NCBI GenBank assembly: GCA_902491575.1
Contig: CABUID010000009.1
Coordinates: forward strand, 1-64,000
Length of the DNA: 64,000 nucleotides
Reading direction: 5' to 3'
From: an uncultured Bacillota bacterium
Lineage (GTDB): Bacteria > Bacillota_I > Bacilli_A > RFN20 > CAG-631
Positions 17,247 through 27,623 of the stretch are shown piece by piece (positions within the stretch are counted from its first letter, which is position 1; the number at the start of each line of letters is the position of its first letter). Position numbers and translations under genes: made by a program. The notes under the pieces are model-generated. The model ran no database searches and was not told the DNA's origin. It worked only from the letters and a program-made list of their open reading frames with translations.

Positions 17247-18344
17247 ATGAAAATGGTCATTCATGTACAAAATAAAAAAGAAATAATAAAATTTATCGAT
17301 TTTGTGAAAGATCTTTATAAAGATGAAAAAAACTTTATTTTTCCTTTTTTTAATAGTCAAAAAAAAGAACTTTTTCATTATGTATTAAAAACCAAGGAAT
17401 ACAAAGCATTATATATTAAAGAAAATAATAAGATTGTAGCGAGAATTCTTTACACTTTTACTTATAATCCAAAAAGAAAAGAAAAAATGTGTTATTTTTC
17501 ATTTTTTGATGCTTATAATAATATTCAAGCTGTACAAGAATTATTTCATTGTATTATGGAAGATATGAAACAAAATGAAGCTCACTACATTGAAGGTCCG
17601 TTTTGTCCTTATGATCCTGAAACAAGAAGAGGTATTCTAATGAATCATTATGAAAGTATCTCCAGTATGTTTTTATCTTATAATTATTCTTATTATGGTC
17701 AATTACTTGAAAAAATAGGATTTAAAAAGGCTTTTGACACTTATACCATACAAAAAGTCATTGATGATAAGGCTATTGAAATTTCTCATAAATTTGGGAT
17801 ATATTCAAGAAAAAGATTAAATGTTCATTATGATACTATTCAATTTAAAAATATTGACAATGATTTAAAAGATATTCAATGGATATTCAACCAATCAACT
17901 AATGATATAAATTATCAAGAGGCACCATCTTTAGAATTAATTCAATCTTTTGTAAAAAAATTAAAATTATTAATCAAACCTGAATATGCTGTTATTGCTC
18001 GAGAAAATGGTAACAATCGACCCGTTGGTTTTATTTTTGTAATTCCTGATTATGCAGAAGTATTTTTAAAGATGAAGGGTCGGTTAAATGTTTTTAAATT
18101 ATTGTTTTTAAAAAACAAGATAACCAAAGTAAGAGGCTGGCTTCAATATGTTATCCCTGAATATCAAGGAAGTTCTCTTATTGGTGGTTTATTTGATTGT
18201 GTAATCGCACAATTTAAAAAGGATAACATTCATTATTTTGAAGGAGGAACGATTATGGAAGATAATCGACTTTCTATTTCGGTTTTCCAACATTATGGTG
18301 GTCAGAAATATAAAATATATCGTTTATTTGGAAAGGAAATTTAA
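17247..18344 (+). CDS. GNAT-superfamily acyltransferase-like protein (YghO-like)
   Basis: 365 residues in two halves. The N-terminal half has the pattern of YghO-like proteins: DFVKDLYKDEKNFIFPFF near residue 13, ARILYTFTYNP, YFSFFDAYNN, the EGPFCPYDPETRRGIL block and SYNYSYYGQLLEKIGFKK. The C-terminal half resembles a second GNAT fold (AVIARENGNNRPVGFIFVIP, then YQGSSLIGGLFD in place of the acetyl-CoA loop). Substrate unknown. The next gene starts 3 bases after its stop, so the two are co-transcribed. Start at 17247 or the in-frame ATG at 17253. Confidence 0.75.
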   Translation: MKMVIHVQNKKEIIKFIDFVKDLYKDEKNFIFPFFNSQKKELFHYVLKTKEYKALYIKENNKIVARILYTFTYNPKRKEKMCYFSFFDAYNNIQAVQELFHCIMEDMKQNEAHYIEGPFCPYDPETRRGILMNHYESISSMFLSYNYSYYGQLLEKIGFKKAFDTYTIQKVIDDKAIEISHKFGIYSRKRLNVHYDTIQFKNIDNDLKDIQWIFNQSTNDINYQEAPSLELIQSFVKKLKLLIKPEYAVIARENGNNRPVGFIFVIPDYAEVFLKMKGRLNVFKLLFLKNKITKVRGWLQYVIPEYQGSSLIGGLFDCVIAQFKKDNIHYFEGGTIMEDNRLSISVFQHYGGQKYKIYRLFGKEI

Positions 18345-18347
18345 TTT

Positions 18348-19547
18348 ATGGAAATATTTTTAGCAATTATACAAATTTTAGCTATCTTTGGTATTCCTTT
18401 ACTATTGTTATCTTTTCGAAATTTAAAAATTGTAAAATGGTTAGGAATGATTGGAACAGCCTATGGACTTGGAATATTGGTATCTATTTTCTTTTTTATC
18501 TTAAAAAAATGTGGTGTAAACGCATCATTAAACACCGATATTGGCGAAATAGGCAGTTATTTAGCTATTGGAATAGCGATTCCTCTTTTACTATTTAGTA
18601 CAAATTTAAAAGAAATTAAAAAACTATCTAAAACTGTTCTTTTATCCTTTTTGGGACTAACAATATCTTTGTTAATTGTAACTACCATAACATTTTTTGC
18701 AATGAATAAAAAGATGGAAAATAGTGATATTTTAGGTGGAATGGCAATTGGTTTATATACCGGAGGAACACCTAATTTAAACGCTATCGGTAGTATTTTA
18801 AAATTGGATAATGATACGATTGCCTTAGCTAATTTATCCGATATGATGATTGGTGGAATTTTTTATATTTTTCTTTTACTTTTGGCTAAGCCAATGTTAA
18901 AAAAAATATTAAGTTCCTCTACTAATAACCATTATCTTAAAGAAGAAAGTGATATTAAAAATTATGAATCTTTAGAGAAAGTTCCTTTAAAGAATGTTAA
19001 GAAAGTTTCTTTATGTGTGATTTTAGCTATTTTTATGGCCTTAACTAGTGCTTTAATAGGGGTTGTCATTTGGTTATTAACAGGTGCAAAAGATGGTAAA
19101 ATGATGGATTTTGTTGTTCCAAGTCTTTTAATTGGTGTGACTGTATTGGGTATCTTAACTTCATTTAATAAACAAATTCGCGAAACTGAAGGCAACAATT
19201 TGGTCGGTCAATACTTAATTTTAGTGTTTTCTTTTTCTTTATCGAGTTGTCTTGATTTAACAAAATTAGGAAGTGATTTTGCAAAAATTTTATTATTTTA
19301 TGGCTGTATAACCTTAGGAACTTTTCTTTTTCATATCTTCTTTGCAAAGATTTTTAAAATTGATGTTGATTGTACACTAGTAACATTAACTGCTGGATTA
19401 TATGGTCCCGCCTTTATTCCAGCTATTACAAATCAAATAAAAAATGATGAATTAACTGCACCTGGACTCATCGTTGGTTCCCTAGGGTATGCAATAGGAA
19501 CTTTTTTAGGTCTTTTGATGGGTTTGTTTTTTCATTTATTCATTTAA
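18348..19547 (+). CDS. DUF819-family membrane protein (YjcL-like)
   Basis: 399 residues with about ten transmembrane helices. Family landmarks are LGILVSIFFF, SYLAIGIAIPLLLFSTNLKE, the glycine-rich GLYTGGTPNLNAIGSILKL segment and LANLSDMMIGGIFYIFLL, with a second symmetrical TLTAGLYGPAFIPAITNQ block. The internal repeat resembles inverted-repeat secondary carriers. Proposed integral transporter with unknown substrate. Cotranscribed with the upstream GNAT-like gene and followed by a strong terminator. Confidence 0.85.
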   Translation: MEIFLAIIQILAIFGIPLLLLSFRNLKIVKWLGMIGTAYGLGILVSIFFFILKKCGVNASLNTDIGEIGSYLAIGIAIPLLLFSTNLKEIKKLSKTVLLSFLGLTISLLIVTTITFFAMNKKMENSDILGGMAIGLYTGGTPNLNAIGSILKLDNDTIALANLSDMMIGGIFYIFLLLLAKPMLKKILSSSTNNHYLKEESDIKNYESLEKVPLKNVKKVSLCVILAIFMALTSALIGVVIWLLTGAKDGKMMDFVVPSLLIGVTVLGILTSFNKQIRETEGNNLVGQYLILVFSFSLSSCLDLTKLGSDFAKILLFYGCITLGTFLFHIFFAKIFKIDVDCTLVTLTAGLYGPAFIPAITNQIKNDELTAPGLIVGSLGYAIGTFLGLLMGLFFHLFI

Positions 19548-19565
19548 ATATTTTATATTCATATT

Positions 19566-19603
19566 AAAAAACCTCGAACAATTCATTATTGTTGAGGTTT
19601 TTT
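19566..19603. terminator. Bidirectional terminator
   Basis: AAAAAACCTC...AACAAT pairs with ATTGTT...GAGGTTTTTT around TCATT. Flanking A and T runs serve both the DUF819 gene and the convergent kinase gene. Confidence 0.85.
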
Positions 19604-19615
19604 ATTTCTTTTAAT

Positions 19616-20998
19616 TTAATTTTTTTCTGGTAAGGAAGCCGCAGCAATAGATTGACCTACCCGTCTCATATATTCACTTGGCATTCCAATATCAAAATCT
19701 GCATATTCTGGAAATTCCTTAGCTAATGTTTCTTTACAAACATTTAAAATGGTATCTCCACCCTTTCCAGAAGTTACTCTACCTAAAACTAAAACATGCT
19801 TAATTTGATAAAACTCAGCGTAATAGGCTAAAGCATAGGCTAAATATACACCAATGGTTTCAAAAATTTTATTGGCACCTTCATGCCCATCTGCATTCAA
19901 TTTTTGAACATATTTTAGTTTTTCAGCCAAACTTAAATTTTCGTCTAATTCTATACCCGCTGCTGGGCATAATTTAATAACAGCATCTTGACTAAAATAT
20001 TTACAGCCAACACCAATATCTAGTGACCATTCATCCATCATTGCTTTTGAAGAAAAATCAACAGGAACAAAAGCTAATTCAGAAAGCCAACCAGTAAGAT
20101 TTCCATTACCATCCACATAGCCAACTGCTTCACTTGTTCCCATCGCAATTCCTAAAACACAATTATCTTTTAAGTCCATTGCTCCTGCTAAAGCAGTAAC
20201 ATCGCCATCATTAGCCACAATGATTGGAATTTTATGGCCTAATTCTTTTTCTAATTGATGTGCTACATCCGTATAAATATTTTTTACTTTTTTATCAAAA
20301 TCTTCTTTAGAAACTTTAATAAATAATGAAGCTACCATTGCTTTATTATCAATATATACACCTGCAGAAGATACGCCAATAGCATCGACATCTCCACCCA
20401 TTTTATCAATCGCTGTTTTCATCGCAGCATAAATTCCATCATAGTGATATTGAGGATCACTATGTAATTTTGGAAACCATACTGTTTCTTCTGAATAAAT
20501 GGTTTCTCCATCCACAACTGCAGATACTTTTCTATCCGATCCACCTGCGTCAAAGCCAATTCTTCGCCCTTCAAGATGACCACCAGCCGGAACAGAAGAT
20601 TTCTTTTCCATTGGAATACTTTTTTCATCACATTTGATAACACATACTTCATGTTCATAAACATTTGACATAAAATGATAATCAAAATCACGAAAACCAC
20701 CATTTGTATAAAAAGATTTAATTTGGTTATAAATTACATCTGAACCAGCAATATAAATTTTATAACCTCCTACAACCCACAATATCGATTTTATTAATCG
20801 TTCAACAATAAAGATATTTCTTTCATCATCCACACCATCAGCAAAAACATCCAATTCTTTTCGATAAACATAGCCACTATTTCTTTCAACAGCAATAATT
20901 AAATGTTGTTTAGCTAAAGATTTTGCTACATCTTCATTAAATTTTTTAAGTTCAAGAATAGCAGGCTTAAAATTAGAATCTAAAACAGGTATTGTCAT
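19616..20998 (-). CDS. Large ROK/BadF-type sugar kinase-like protein
   Basis: 460 residues. An N-terminal extension of about 155 residues with no motif I recognise precedes an ASKHA ATPase fold. That fold shows RRIGFDAGGSDRKVSAVVDG (phosphate-1 loop), AIGVSSAGVYIDN, PIIVANDGDVTALAGAM (catalytic Asp region) and LGIAMGTSEAVGYVD (phosphate-2 loop). ROK-type kinases phosphorylate hexoses such as glucose or N-acetylglucosamine, and BadF-type ATPases activate dehydratases. The ND-D motif favours a sugar kinase. There is no CxCGxxGC zinc motif. It stands alone on the minus strand, so no substrate can be inferred from neighbours. Confidence 0.75.
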   Translation of the reverse strand: MTIPVLDSNFKPAILELKKFNEDVAKSLAKQHLIIAVERNSGYVYRKELDVFADGVDDERNIFIVERLIKSILWVVGGYKIYIAGSDVIYNQIKSFYTNGGFRDFDYHFMSNVYEHEVCVIKCDEKSIPMEKKSSVPAGGHLEGRRIGFDAGGSDRKVSAVVDGETIYSEETVWFPKLHSDPQYHYDGIYAAMKTAIDKMGGDVDAIGVSSAGVYIDNKAMVASLFIKVSKEDFDKKVKNIYTDVAHQLEKELGHKIPIIVANDGDVTALAGAMDLKDNCVLGIAMGTSEAVGYVDGNGNLTGWLSELAFVPVDFSSKAMMDEWSLDIGVGCKYFSQDAVIKLCPAAGIELDENLSLAEKLKYVQKLNADGHEGANKIFETIGVYLAYALAYYAEFYQIKHVLVLGRVTSGKGGDTILNVCKETLAKEFPEYADFDIGMPSEYMRRVGQSIAAASLPEKN

Positions 20999-21177
20999 TT
21001 TAATAAACCTCCATCAATACAATTTCATTATAGGGCAACATTTTTTTTTAGTAAATAGTTATTTTGTCTTTTTTCTACTTTTTTTGCTTTCATTGACAAC
21101 GACCAATAATTTTAACAATTCCACTTTCATTCAATTTAATTATATGATAATATAATTACAAGAAAGAAGTGATTGTC

Positions 21178-24100
21178 ATGGCCTTTTGTTTAAAAATGAA
21201 ATCGGATTATTCTTTTTTGTCATCTACGATTACACTTGATGATGCCATTTCATTTTGCAAACAAAATCGCTCATCTTATTTAGCTTTAATTGATAATAAT
21301 CTTCATGGCGCTTTGCAATTTTATCATTTGTGTATCCATAATCATATTCAACCTATTATTGGCATTGAACTTTCCATCAAATATAATGATGCCATCTTTC
21401 CATTCATTTTAATTGCTAAAAGTGAACTGGGTTATAAAAATTTAACCATAATCTCTTCATTAGCTAACCAATATCAAAAAAAATATTTGGATTTTAAAAA
21501 TTTATCTTTGTATACGCAAGATGTCGCATTAATTCTTTCAAGTGAAGATAGTTATTTAGCTCATTTACTAATTCAAAATCATTTGTTTGATGCCAATGCA
21601 TTTATGGATGATGTAAAAATTATTTTTAAGGAGTATTATATCGGGATTTATCGTTATAAAGGTTTTGATGAAAGGCGCTTACAAGCAATTAAAGAGTATG
21701 CATCACAAGCAAATATCATTTGTATAGCAATGCAATATGCAAATCATAAAAATGAAAAAGATACCATCATTTTAAATTTACTAGATTGCATAAAACAAAA
21801 TATTCCTGCAAATAAAAACTTTTTAAATCAACCTTCTATACGTGAAGCTTATCTAAAAAGCGATGAATTATTAAGTATCTATTATGACCGCGAAGAGTTG
21901 GAGAATTTAATGAATTTTGCTCAAACAATTCATTTAAAAATAAATAAAATTAAGTTTTCTTTACCAGAAATTTATCCTCACCAAGATTGTAATGAAAAAT
22001 TAAAAGAATTATCTTACCAAAGCTTAAAGGATAAAAATTTAGACCACCTAAAAGAATATGTGGAAAGAGTAGAAATAGAATTAAATACAATTATTAAAAT
22101 GGGATTTTCCAATTATTATTTAGTGGTAGCAGATTATGTCAATTATGCTAAAAATCATGATATACCTGTTGGTCCTGCACGTGGTTCTGGTGCAGCTTCT
22201 TTAATTGCATTTTTATTAAATATTACTACCATTGATCCTTTAAAATATAATTTACTTTTTGAACGATTTTTAAATCCTTCTCGAATTAATTATCCTGACT
22301 TCGATATTGATTTTTCTGATAATAAAAGAGATGAAATTATTCAATATGTAAAAGATAAATATGGTTATCAACATGTTTGTTATATTGCCACTTTTGCTAC
22401 TTATAGTCCTAAAAGTGCAATACGAGATGTAGCACGTATTTTAAAAGTTTCAAATGATGATATCGACTATTTGATGAAAACAATGTCAAATGATTGCAAA
22501 TCCATTCAAGAAGAATACAAAAACAATCAAAAATTCAAAGATTTATTGGATATTCATAGCCACTATAAAATGATTTGTAGTTTTGCAAGTCAAATGGAAA
22601 AATTAAAAAAACAATTAGGGTTACATGCCGCAGGAATGATTTTATCCAAGGACAAAATGGACGAAGTTGTTCCTTGCTTTGAACCATCGTTGAATACTTT
22701 AGCTATTCAATATGATGCGATAGATGCCGAAAAAATTGGTTTGATAAAAATGGATTTTTTAGGCCTTAAAAATCTTTCGATTATTGATTATTGCTTTAAA
22801 GCAATGAATGAAATAGATTCAAAAAAATACAATTTCTCAAATTTTCATTTTGATCAAAAAGAGGCCTATCAAATGATTGCGGATGGAAAAACGATGGGAA
22901 TCTTTCAATTAGAATCGGAGGGAATGAACCAAGTTATTTTTAAACTACAACCAAATTGCTTTGATGATATTATTGCTTTGCTGGCTTTATATCGACCAGG
23001 TCCTATGGATATGATCCAAACTTACATCGACCGTAAACATGGTAAACCTTTTCAATTTTTAGATGATTCGATAAAAGATATTTTAGCCCCTACTTATGGC
23101 ATTATCCTTTATCAAGAACAAATCATGCAAATATGTCAAAAAGTCGCTCATTTTACTTTAGCAGATGCAGATATTTTAAGAAGAGCCATTTCAAAAAAGA
23201 ATTATGAGTTAATCCAAAGTGAAAAAGAAAAATTTATTCAAGGATGCCTTGAAAATCATTTTACGAAAGAAAAGGCTTTACAATTATTTTCTTTTATTGA
23301 AAAATTTGCATCTTATGGCTTTAATAAAGCCCATTCAGTGGGGTATGCTACAATCGCTACAACCATGGCGTGTATCAAAGCGAACTATACGGCATTATTT
23401 TATGAAGCATTATTAAATGTCAATCAAGAGAGTGGTGAAAGAAGGAAAAAAATACTTTATGAAGCCAAGAAAAATCATATTATGATTAAAAAACCATGTG
23501 TATTGACTTCATCTTATCGCTTTTCAAGCAATAAAAATACCCTTCAATTTGGACTCACCAATATCCAAAGCATAAAAGAAAATATCGCGACGATTATCAT
23601 TGAAGAAAGAAAAAAAGCCACATTTGAAGATTTAAATGATTTTATTATACGAATGGTTTTAAATGATGTTTCATTACAAGTTCTATATGATTTAACCTAC
23701 GCTGGGGCACTCGATTATTTTTCGATTCCAAGAAATAAAATTACATATAATTTAAATAAACTTTATGATTATGCTTTAATGTTTAAAGGGCTAAATTATC
23801 AACCTAATTCCTATAAAGATGAAAAATATCAATTCATTAGCACTCCTTTATTCATAGATGAAGATAACGAAACGGACTTTTTAAGAAAAGAATATGAAAT
23901 GATTGGCATCTATCTTTCTACTCATCCTTTAGAAAAAATAAAAGAAAGTATTCACAAAAAAATTAGCGATATTTCAGATATAAATGACGATGGATTTTAT
24001 GAAATTGTTGGAAAAATAACTTTAATTGAAATAAGAAAAACAAAAGAAAATAAGAATTATTTATATTTAAATGTTGAGGATGATACAGAAAAATTAACTA

Positions 24101-24252
24101 TAAAAGAATACAAAAATCCGCTTTATTACAAAGAAAATTTTAAAAAGAATGATATTATTCAAGCAACTATCACGTTAAAAAAATTTCATTATTATTTAAA
24201 CAATGCACAAAAAATCGAGGTAAAAGACCATGAAAAAAATACTGCTTATTGA
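21178..24252 (+). CDS. dnaE: DNA polymerase III alpha subunit, DnaE type
   Basis: About 1024 residues, starting at the ATG at 21178 after an AGAAGTGA site; a GTG at 21169 is possible. It has the C-family polymerase order PHP, palm (PDFDIDFSD with the catalytic Asp pair, then KMDFLGLKNL), fingers, HhH (GFNKAHSVGYA region) and OB fold (YEIVGKITLIE). The PHP metal ligands are lost: HxHSEYS is replaced by KMKSDYS and TDHG by IDNN, so no metal-dependent proofreading is expected from this domain. In Bacilli DnaE works beside PolC in lagging-strand initiation. It overlaps polA by 23 bp. Confidence 0.95.
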   Translation: MAFCLKMKSDYSFLSSTITLDDAISFCKQNRSSYLALIDNNLHGALQFYHLCIHNHIQPIIGIELSIKYNDAIFPFILIAKSELGYKNLTIISSLANQYQKKYLDFKNLSLYTQDVALILSSEDSYLAHLLIQNHLFDANAFMDDVKIIFKEYYIGIYRYKGFDERRLQAIKEYASQANIICIAMQYANHKNEKDTIILNLLDCIKQNIPANKNFLNQPSIREAYLKSDELLSIYYDREELENLMNFAQTIHLKINKIKFSLPEIYPHQDCNEKLKELSYQSLKDKNLDHLKEYVERVEIELNTIIKMGFSNYYLVVADYVNYAKNHDIPVGPARGSGAASLIAFLLNITTIDPLKYNLLFERFLNPSRINYPDFDIDFSDNKRDEIIQYVKDKYGYQHVCYIATFATYSPKSAIRDVARILKVSNDDIDYLMKTMSNDCKSIQEEYKNNQKFKDLLDIHSHYKMICSFASQMEKLKKQLGLHAAGMILSKDKMDEVVPCFEPSLNTLAIQYDAIDAEKIGLIKMDFLGLKNLSIIDYCFKAMNEIDSKKYNFSNFHFDQKEAYQMIADGKTMGIFQLESEGMNQVIFKLQPNCFDDIIALLALYRPGPMDMIQTYIDRKHGKPFQFLDDSIKDILAPTYGIILYQEQIMQICQKVAHFTLADADILRRAISKKNYELIQSEKEKFIQGCLENHFTKEKALQLFSFIEKFASYGFNKAHSVGYATIATTMACIKANYTALFYEALLNVNQESGERRKKILYEAKKNHIMIKKPCVLTSSYRFSSNKNTLQFGLTNIQSIKENIATIIIEERKKATFEDLNDFIIRMVLNDVSLQVLYDLTYAGALDYFSIPRNKITYNLNKLYDYALMFKGLNYQPNSYKDEKYQFISTPLFIDEDNETDFLRKEYEMIGIYLSTHPLEKIKESIHKKISDISDINDDGFYEIVGKITLIEIRKTKENKNYLYLNVEDDTEKLTIKEYKNPLYYKENFKKNDIIQATITLKKFHYYLNNAQKIEVKDHEKNTAY

Positions 24253-26800
24253 TGGAAATGGATTAATATTTAGAGCCTATTATGCAACGGCTACAAGAAT
24301 GAATTTGAATCAGCAAGGAATACCAACGAATGCTATTTATTTGTTTGCTTCTATCATTCTTAAACTTTTAGAAAAAAAAGATTTTGATGATATTATGGTG
24401 GCTCTTGATTCACCGGGGAAAAAATTTAGACATAGAGAGTTTAATCATTATAAAGCTAATCGAAAAGAAGTTCCAATGGAATTAAAACTACAATTTGCAC
24501 CTATAAAAGAATTCTTAGATTTGTGTAAGATTAAAACCATTGAAATTGAAGGATATGAAGCCGATGATATCATTGGAACGATTACCCATCAAAGTCAAAA
24601 TTTAGATTTACAACTCAACGTCTATACAGGAGATCGTGATTTATTACAACTTATCAACCCTCATACAACAGTTTATATGATGCATAAAGGATTATCGGAA
24701 GTAGAAGCGTTTGATGCTAAACATTTAAAAGAAGTTTATGGTATAGCCCCACATCAAATTATTGATATTAAATCATTAATGGGTGACTCATCTGATAATA
24801 TACCTGGCGTTAAAGGAATTGGTGAAAAAACTGCTTTTGATTTAATTGGTAAATATGAAACTTTAAATAATATCTATGAACATATTGATGAAATAAAAGG
24901 TAAACTACAAGAAAAATTATTATCGGATAAGGAGATGGCTTATTTATCTTATGAATTAGCTACAATAGCTAGTGATGTTCCTATCGATTTAAATATATTG
25001 AATGAAAACTATCAAGCTTATGATAAAATCGGTTTAAATAAGTTCTTTAAAAAATATAATATTAAATCGTTATTAAAATACACGGAAGAATGTCAAGACG
25101 AACTGATTTTTGATGTTCCTGTTGAAATCGTGAATAAAGTTTCCAAAGATTTATTAAAAGAAAATAGTATGATATTTGTAGATATTGATAATGAGAATTA
25201 TCATTATGGGAATGTTCGTGGACTTGCTATATCCAACACGTCCAAAACTGAATATATCACTACCGACTTTTTGTCTTTTGATTTAGATTTGATAGATTAT
25301 CTATTTGATAAAACAATGAAAAAAGATGTTTTTGATAGCAAACAAGCCTATTTATCTTTAAAAACTTTAGGTATTACTTTACAAAACATAGAATTTGATG
25401 TTTTACTTGCTTCTTATTTGATTCACCAAGATTTTAAGAAAAATTTAGATATTTTTTCCATTTACAATCTTCATATTGAACCTCTTGCAAAACATTCCAA
25501 CCTTGAACAAATTGCTAAATATGCTTCAAGTATAGCAAAAGCTTCTGCCATTATCAAAAAAGATTTACTACAAAAAATTCAAGCCATCGACAATACAAAA
25601 TTATTGTTTGAAATTGAACAACCTTTAGCGCTCATCTTAGCAGATATGGAAAAAAATGGGGTCTTGATTGATGTTCCATTATTAAAAGAACTAGATGAAG
25701 AATACTCACAAAAACTAAAAGATATTGAAAAAGAAATTTATTTACTTGTAGGACATGAAATCAATATCAATTCGCCTAAACAATTAGCAGAATTATTATA
25801 TGATGAATTAAAATTACCATGTAATAAAAAACGTTCCACAGGAGCTGATGACTTAAAATACATTGAAGATCAACATGAAATTATTCCTTTAATTCTAACC
25901 TATCGAAAGTATGCAAAATTATTAAATACTTATATTGATTCTTTTAATGATTTCCGTTTTTCTGACAACCGAATTCATGCGATGTTCAATCAAGCTTCAA
26001 CCATGACGGGACGTTTATCTTCCTCACAACCTAATTTACAAAATTTATCTGTACGGGACGATGATCGCAAAATTATTCGCAAACTCATTATTGCTCCCGC
26101 TGGATATAAAATCTTATCTTTAGATTATTCACAGATAGAACTAAGAATCTTAGCTATTTTATCTGAAGATGAAAATTTGCTTTCAGCATTTAAAAGTGAT
26201 TATGATATTCATACGGCTACTGCTGCAAAAATATATAACGTAAAAATGGATGAAGTCACTTCAATGCAAAGACGTATTGCTAAAGCTACAAATTTTGGAA
26301 TTGTTTATGGCATTTCTACTTGGGGACTTTCTGAGCAAATTGGCATTTCCATGAATGAAGCAAAAGAAATCATCAATAAATTTTTTATCACTTATCCAAA
26401 GGTCAAAGAGTTTTTAAATCAATCGATTGAATTTTGTCAAGAAAATGGTTATGTAACTACGTTACTAAAAAGAAGAAGGGATGTTCCAGAAATTCACTCA
26501 AGCAATTATAACTTGAAAGAATTTGGAAAACGTGTAGCCATGAATACACCAATACAAGGTAGTGCAGCAGATGTAATGAAAATGGCAATGATTAAAGTTT
26601 ATGAATTTATTAAAAAATATCATTGCCGATGTCGTCTCATTTGCCAAGTACATGACGAACTCTTATTTGAAGTTCAAGAAGATATTGTTGAAGAAGTTAA
26701 AAATGGGGTCAAGGAAATTATGGAAAACGTATTAGAAAATAGTAAGATACCATTAAAAGTTTCCTATTCGATTGGAAACAATTGGTTGGAGGCAAAGTAA
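24230..26800 (+). CDS. polA: DNA polymerase I
   Basis: 856 residues. The 5'-nuclease domain (residues 1-290) shows ILLIDGNGLIFRAYYA, YEADDIIGT, TGDRDLLQL and GDSSDNIPGVKGIGEKTA. The middle 3'-5' exonuclease fold has lost its acidic motifs: FVDIDNENY replaces the FDTET-type DxE box. The C-terminal polymerase has MTGRLSSSQPNLQN, DYSQIELRILA, RRIAKATNFGIVYGIS and CQVHDELLFE. It fills gaps and removes Okazaki RNA primers, without proofreading, as in most Bacillota enzymes. First step of the conserved polA-mutM-coaE-dnaB-dnaI order. Confidence 0.97.
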   Translation: MKKILLIDGNGLIFRAYYATATRMNLNQQGIPTNAIYLFASIILKLLEKKDFDDIMVALDSPGKKFRHREFNHYKANRKEVPMELKLQFAPIKEFLDLCKIKTIEIEGYEADDIIGTITHQSQNLDLQLNVYTGDRDLLQLINPHTTVYMMHKGLSEVEAFDAKHLKEVYGIAPHQIIDIKSLMGDSSDNIPGVKGIGEKTAFDLIGKYETLNNIYEHIDEIKGKLQEKLLSDKEMAYLSYELATIASDVPIDLNILNENYQAYDKIGLNKFFKKYNIKSLLKYTEECQDELIFDVPVEIVNKVSKDLLKENSMIFVDIDNENYHYGNVRGLAISNTSKTEYITTDFLSFDLDLIDYLFDKTMKKDVFDSKQAYLSLKTLGITLQNIEFDVLLASYLIHQDFKKNLDIFSIYNLHIEPLAKHSNLEQIAKYASSIAKASAIIKKDLLQKIQAIDNTKLLFEIEQPLALILADMEKNGVLIDVPLLKELDEEYSQKLKDIEKEIYLLVGHEININSPKQLAELLYDELKLPCNKKRSTGADDLKYIEDQHEIIPLILTYRKYAKLLNTYIDSFNDFRFSDNRIHAMFNQASTMTGRLSSSQPNLQNLSVRDDDRKIIRKLIIAPAGYKILSLDYSQIELRILAILSEDENLLSAFKSDYDIHTATAAKIYNVKMDEVTSMQRRIAKATNFGIVYGISTWGLSEQIGISMNEAKEIINKFFITYPKVKEFLNQSIEFCQENGYVTTLLKRRRDVPEIHSSNYNLKEFGKRVAMNTPIQGSAADVMKMAMIKVYEFIKKYHCRCRLICQVHDELLFEVQEDIVEEVKNGVKEIMENVLENSKIPLKVSYSIGNNWLEAK

Positions 26801-26801
26801 T

Positions 26802-27620
26802 ATGCCAGAATTACCAGAAGTTGAAACTGTAAAGAAGGGCTTACAAGTCAATTATTTAAATAAAACAATTGAAAAAGTAGAAGTGTATTATCCAAAAATT
26901 TTAAGTAATATTTCAGAAAATGAATTTACGAATCATTTAAAAAACCAAACCATAAAAGCTTTTCACCGTAAAGGTAAATATATTATTATTTATCTAAGCC
27001 ATGCTACTTTACTCGTTCATCTAAAAATGGAAGGAAAATTTAAATTTTCTTTAGCAGCAAAAGACAAACATACCCATCTCATCTTTTATTTTAAAGATGG
27101 AAGTCATCTCCTCTATCATGATGTGAGAAAGTTTGGAAAGATTTGGTATTTTGATAAAAAAATCAATATTTTTGCAGTTAAACCTTTAAATCAACTCGGT
27201 TTAGAACCGATGGAAATGCCAAATGCCGATGATTTATATGAACATTTTCAAAAAACAAAAAGACCTTTAAAAAGTGTTTTATTAGATCAAACCATCGTTT
27301 GTGGTATCGGTAATATTTATGCGGATGAAATTTGCTATGCATGCAAAATCAATCCACTAAAGAAAGCAAATGAAATCACATATGAAGAAACAAAACAAAT
27401 TATTTTAAATGCTTGTAAAATATTCAATGAGGCGATTGAACTTGGTGGAAGCACAATAAAATCATTCCAAAATGCTCATGGAGTGGATGGAAGATTCCAA
27501 TTGAAATTAAAAGTTTATGGAAAGAAAAATCAAAAATGTTCCACTTGTGGACAAGAGATAATGAAAACGTTTGTCAATAAACGTGGTACTCATTTTTGTC
27601 CTCAATGTCAGAAGGTGTAG
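26802..27620 (+). CDS. mutM: Formamidopyrimidine-DNA glycosylase
   Basis: 272 residues. The start at 26802 gives MPELPEVETVKKGL, which places the catalytic proline directly after the initiator Met; the upstream in-frame ATG at 26772 would bury it. It removes 8-oxoguanine and Fapy lesions and cleaves the abasic site. The C-terminal zinc finger CSTCG...HFCPQC is intact, and the H2TH region contains QTIVCGIGNIYADEICYAC. It begins one base after polA ends. Confidence 0.97.
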   Translation: MPELPEVETVKKGLQVNYLNKTIEKVEVYYPKILSNISENEFTNHLKNQTIKAFHRKGKYIIIYLSHATLLVHLKMEGKFKFSLAAKDKHTHLIFYFKDGSHLLYHDVRKFGKIWYFDKKINIFAVKPLNQLGLEPMEMPNADDLYEHFQKTKRPLKSVLLDQTIVCGIGNIYADEICYACKINPLKKANEITYEETKQIILNACKIFNEAIELGGSTIKSFQNAHGVDGRFQLKLKVYGKKNQKCSTCGQEIMKTFVNKRGTHFCPQCQKV

Positions 27621-27623
27621 AAA

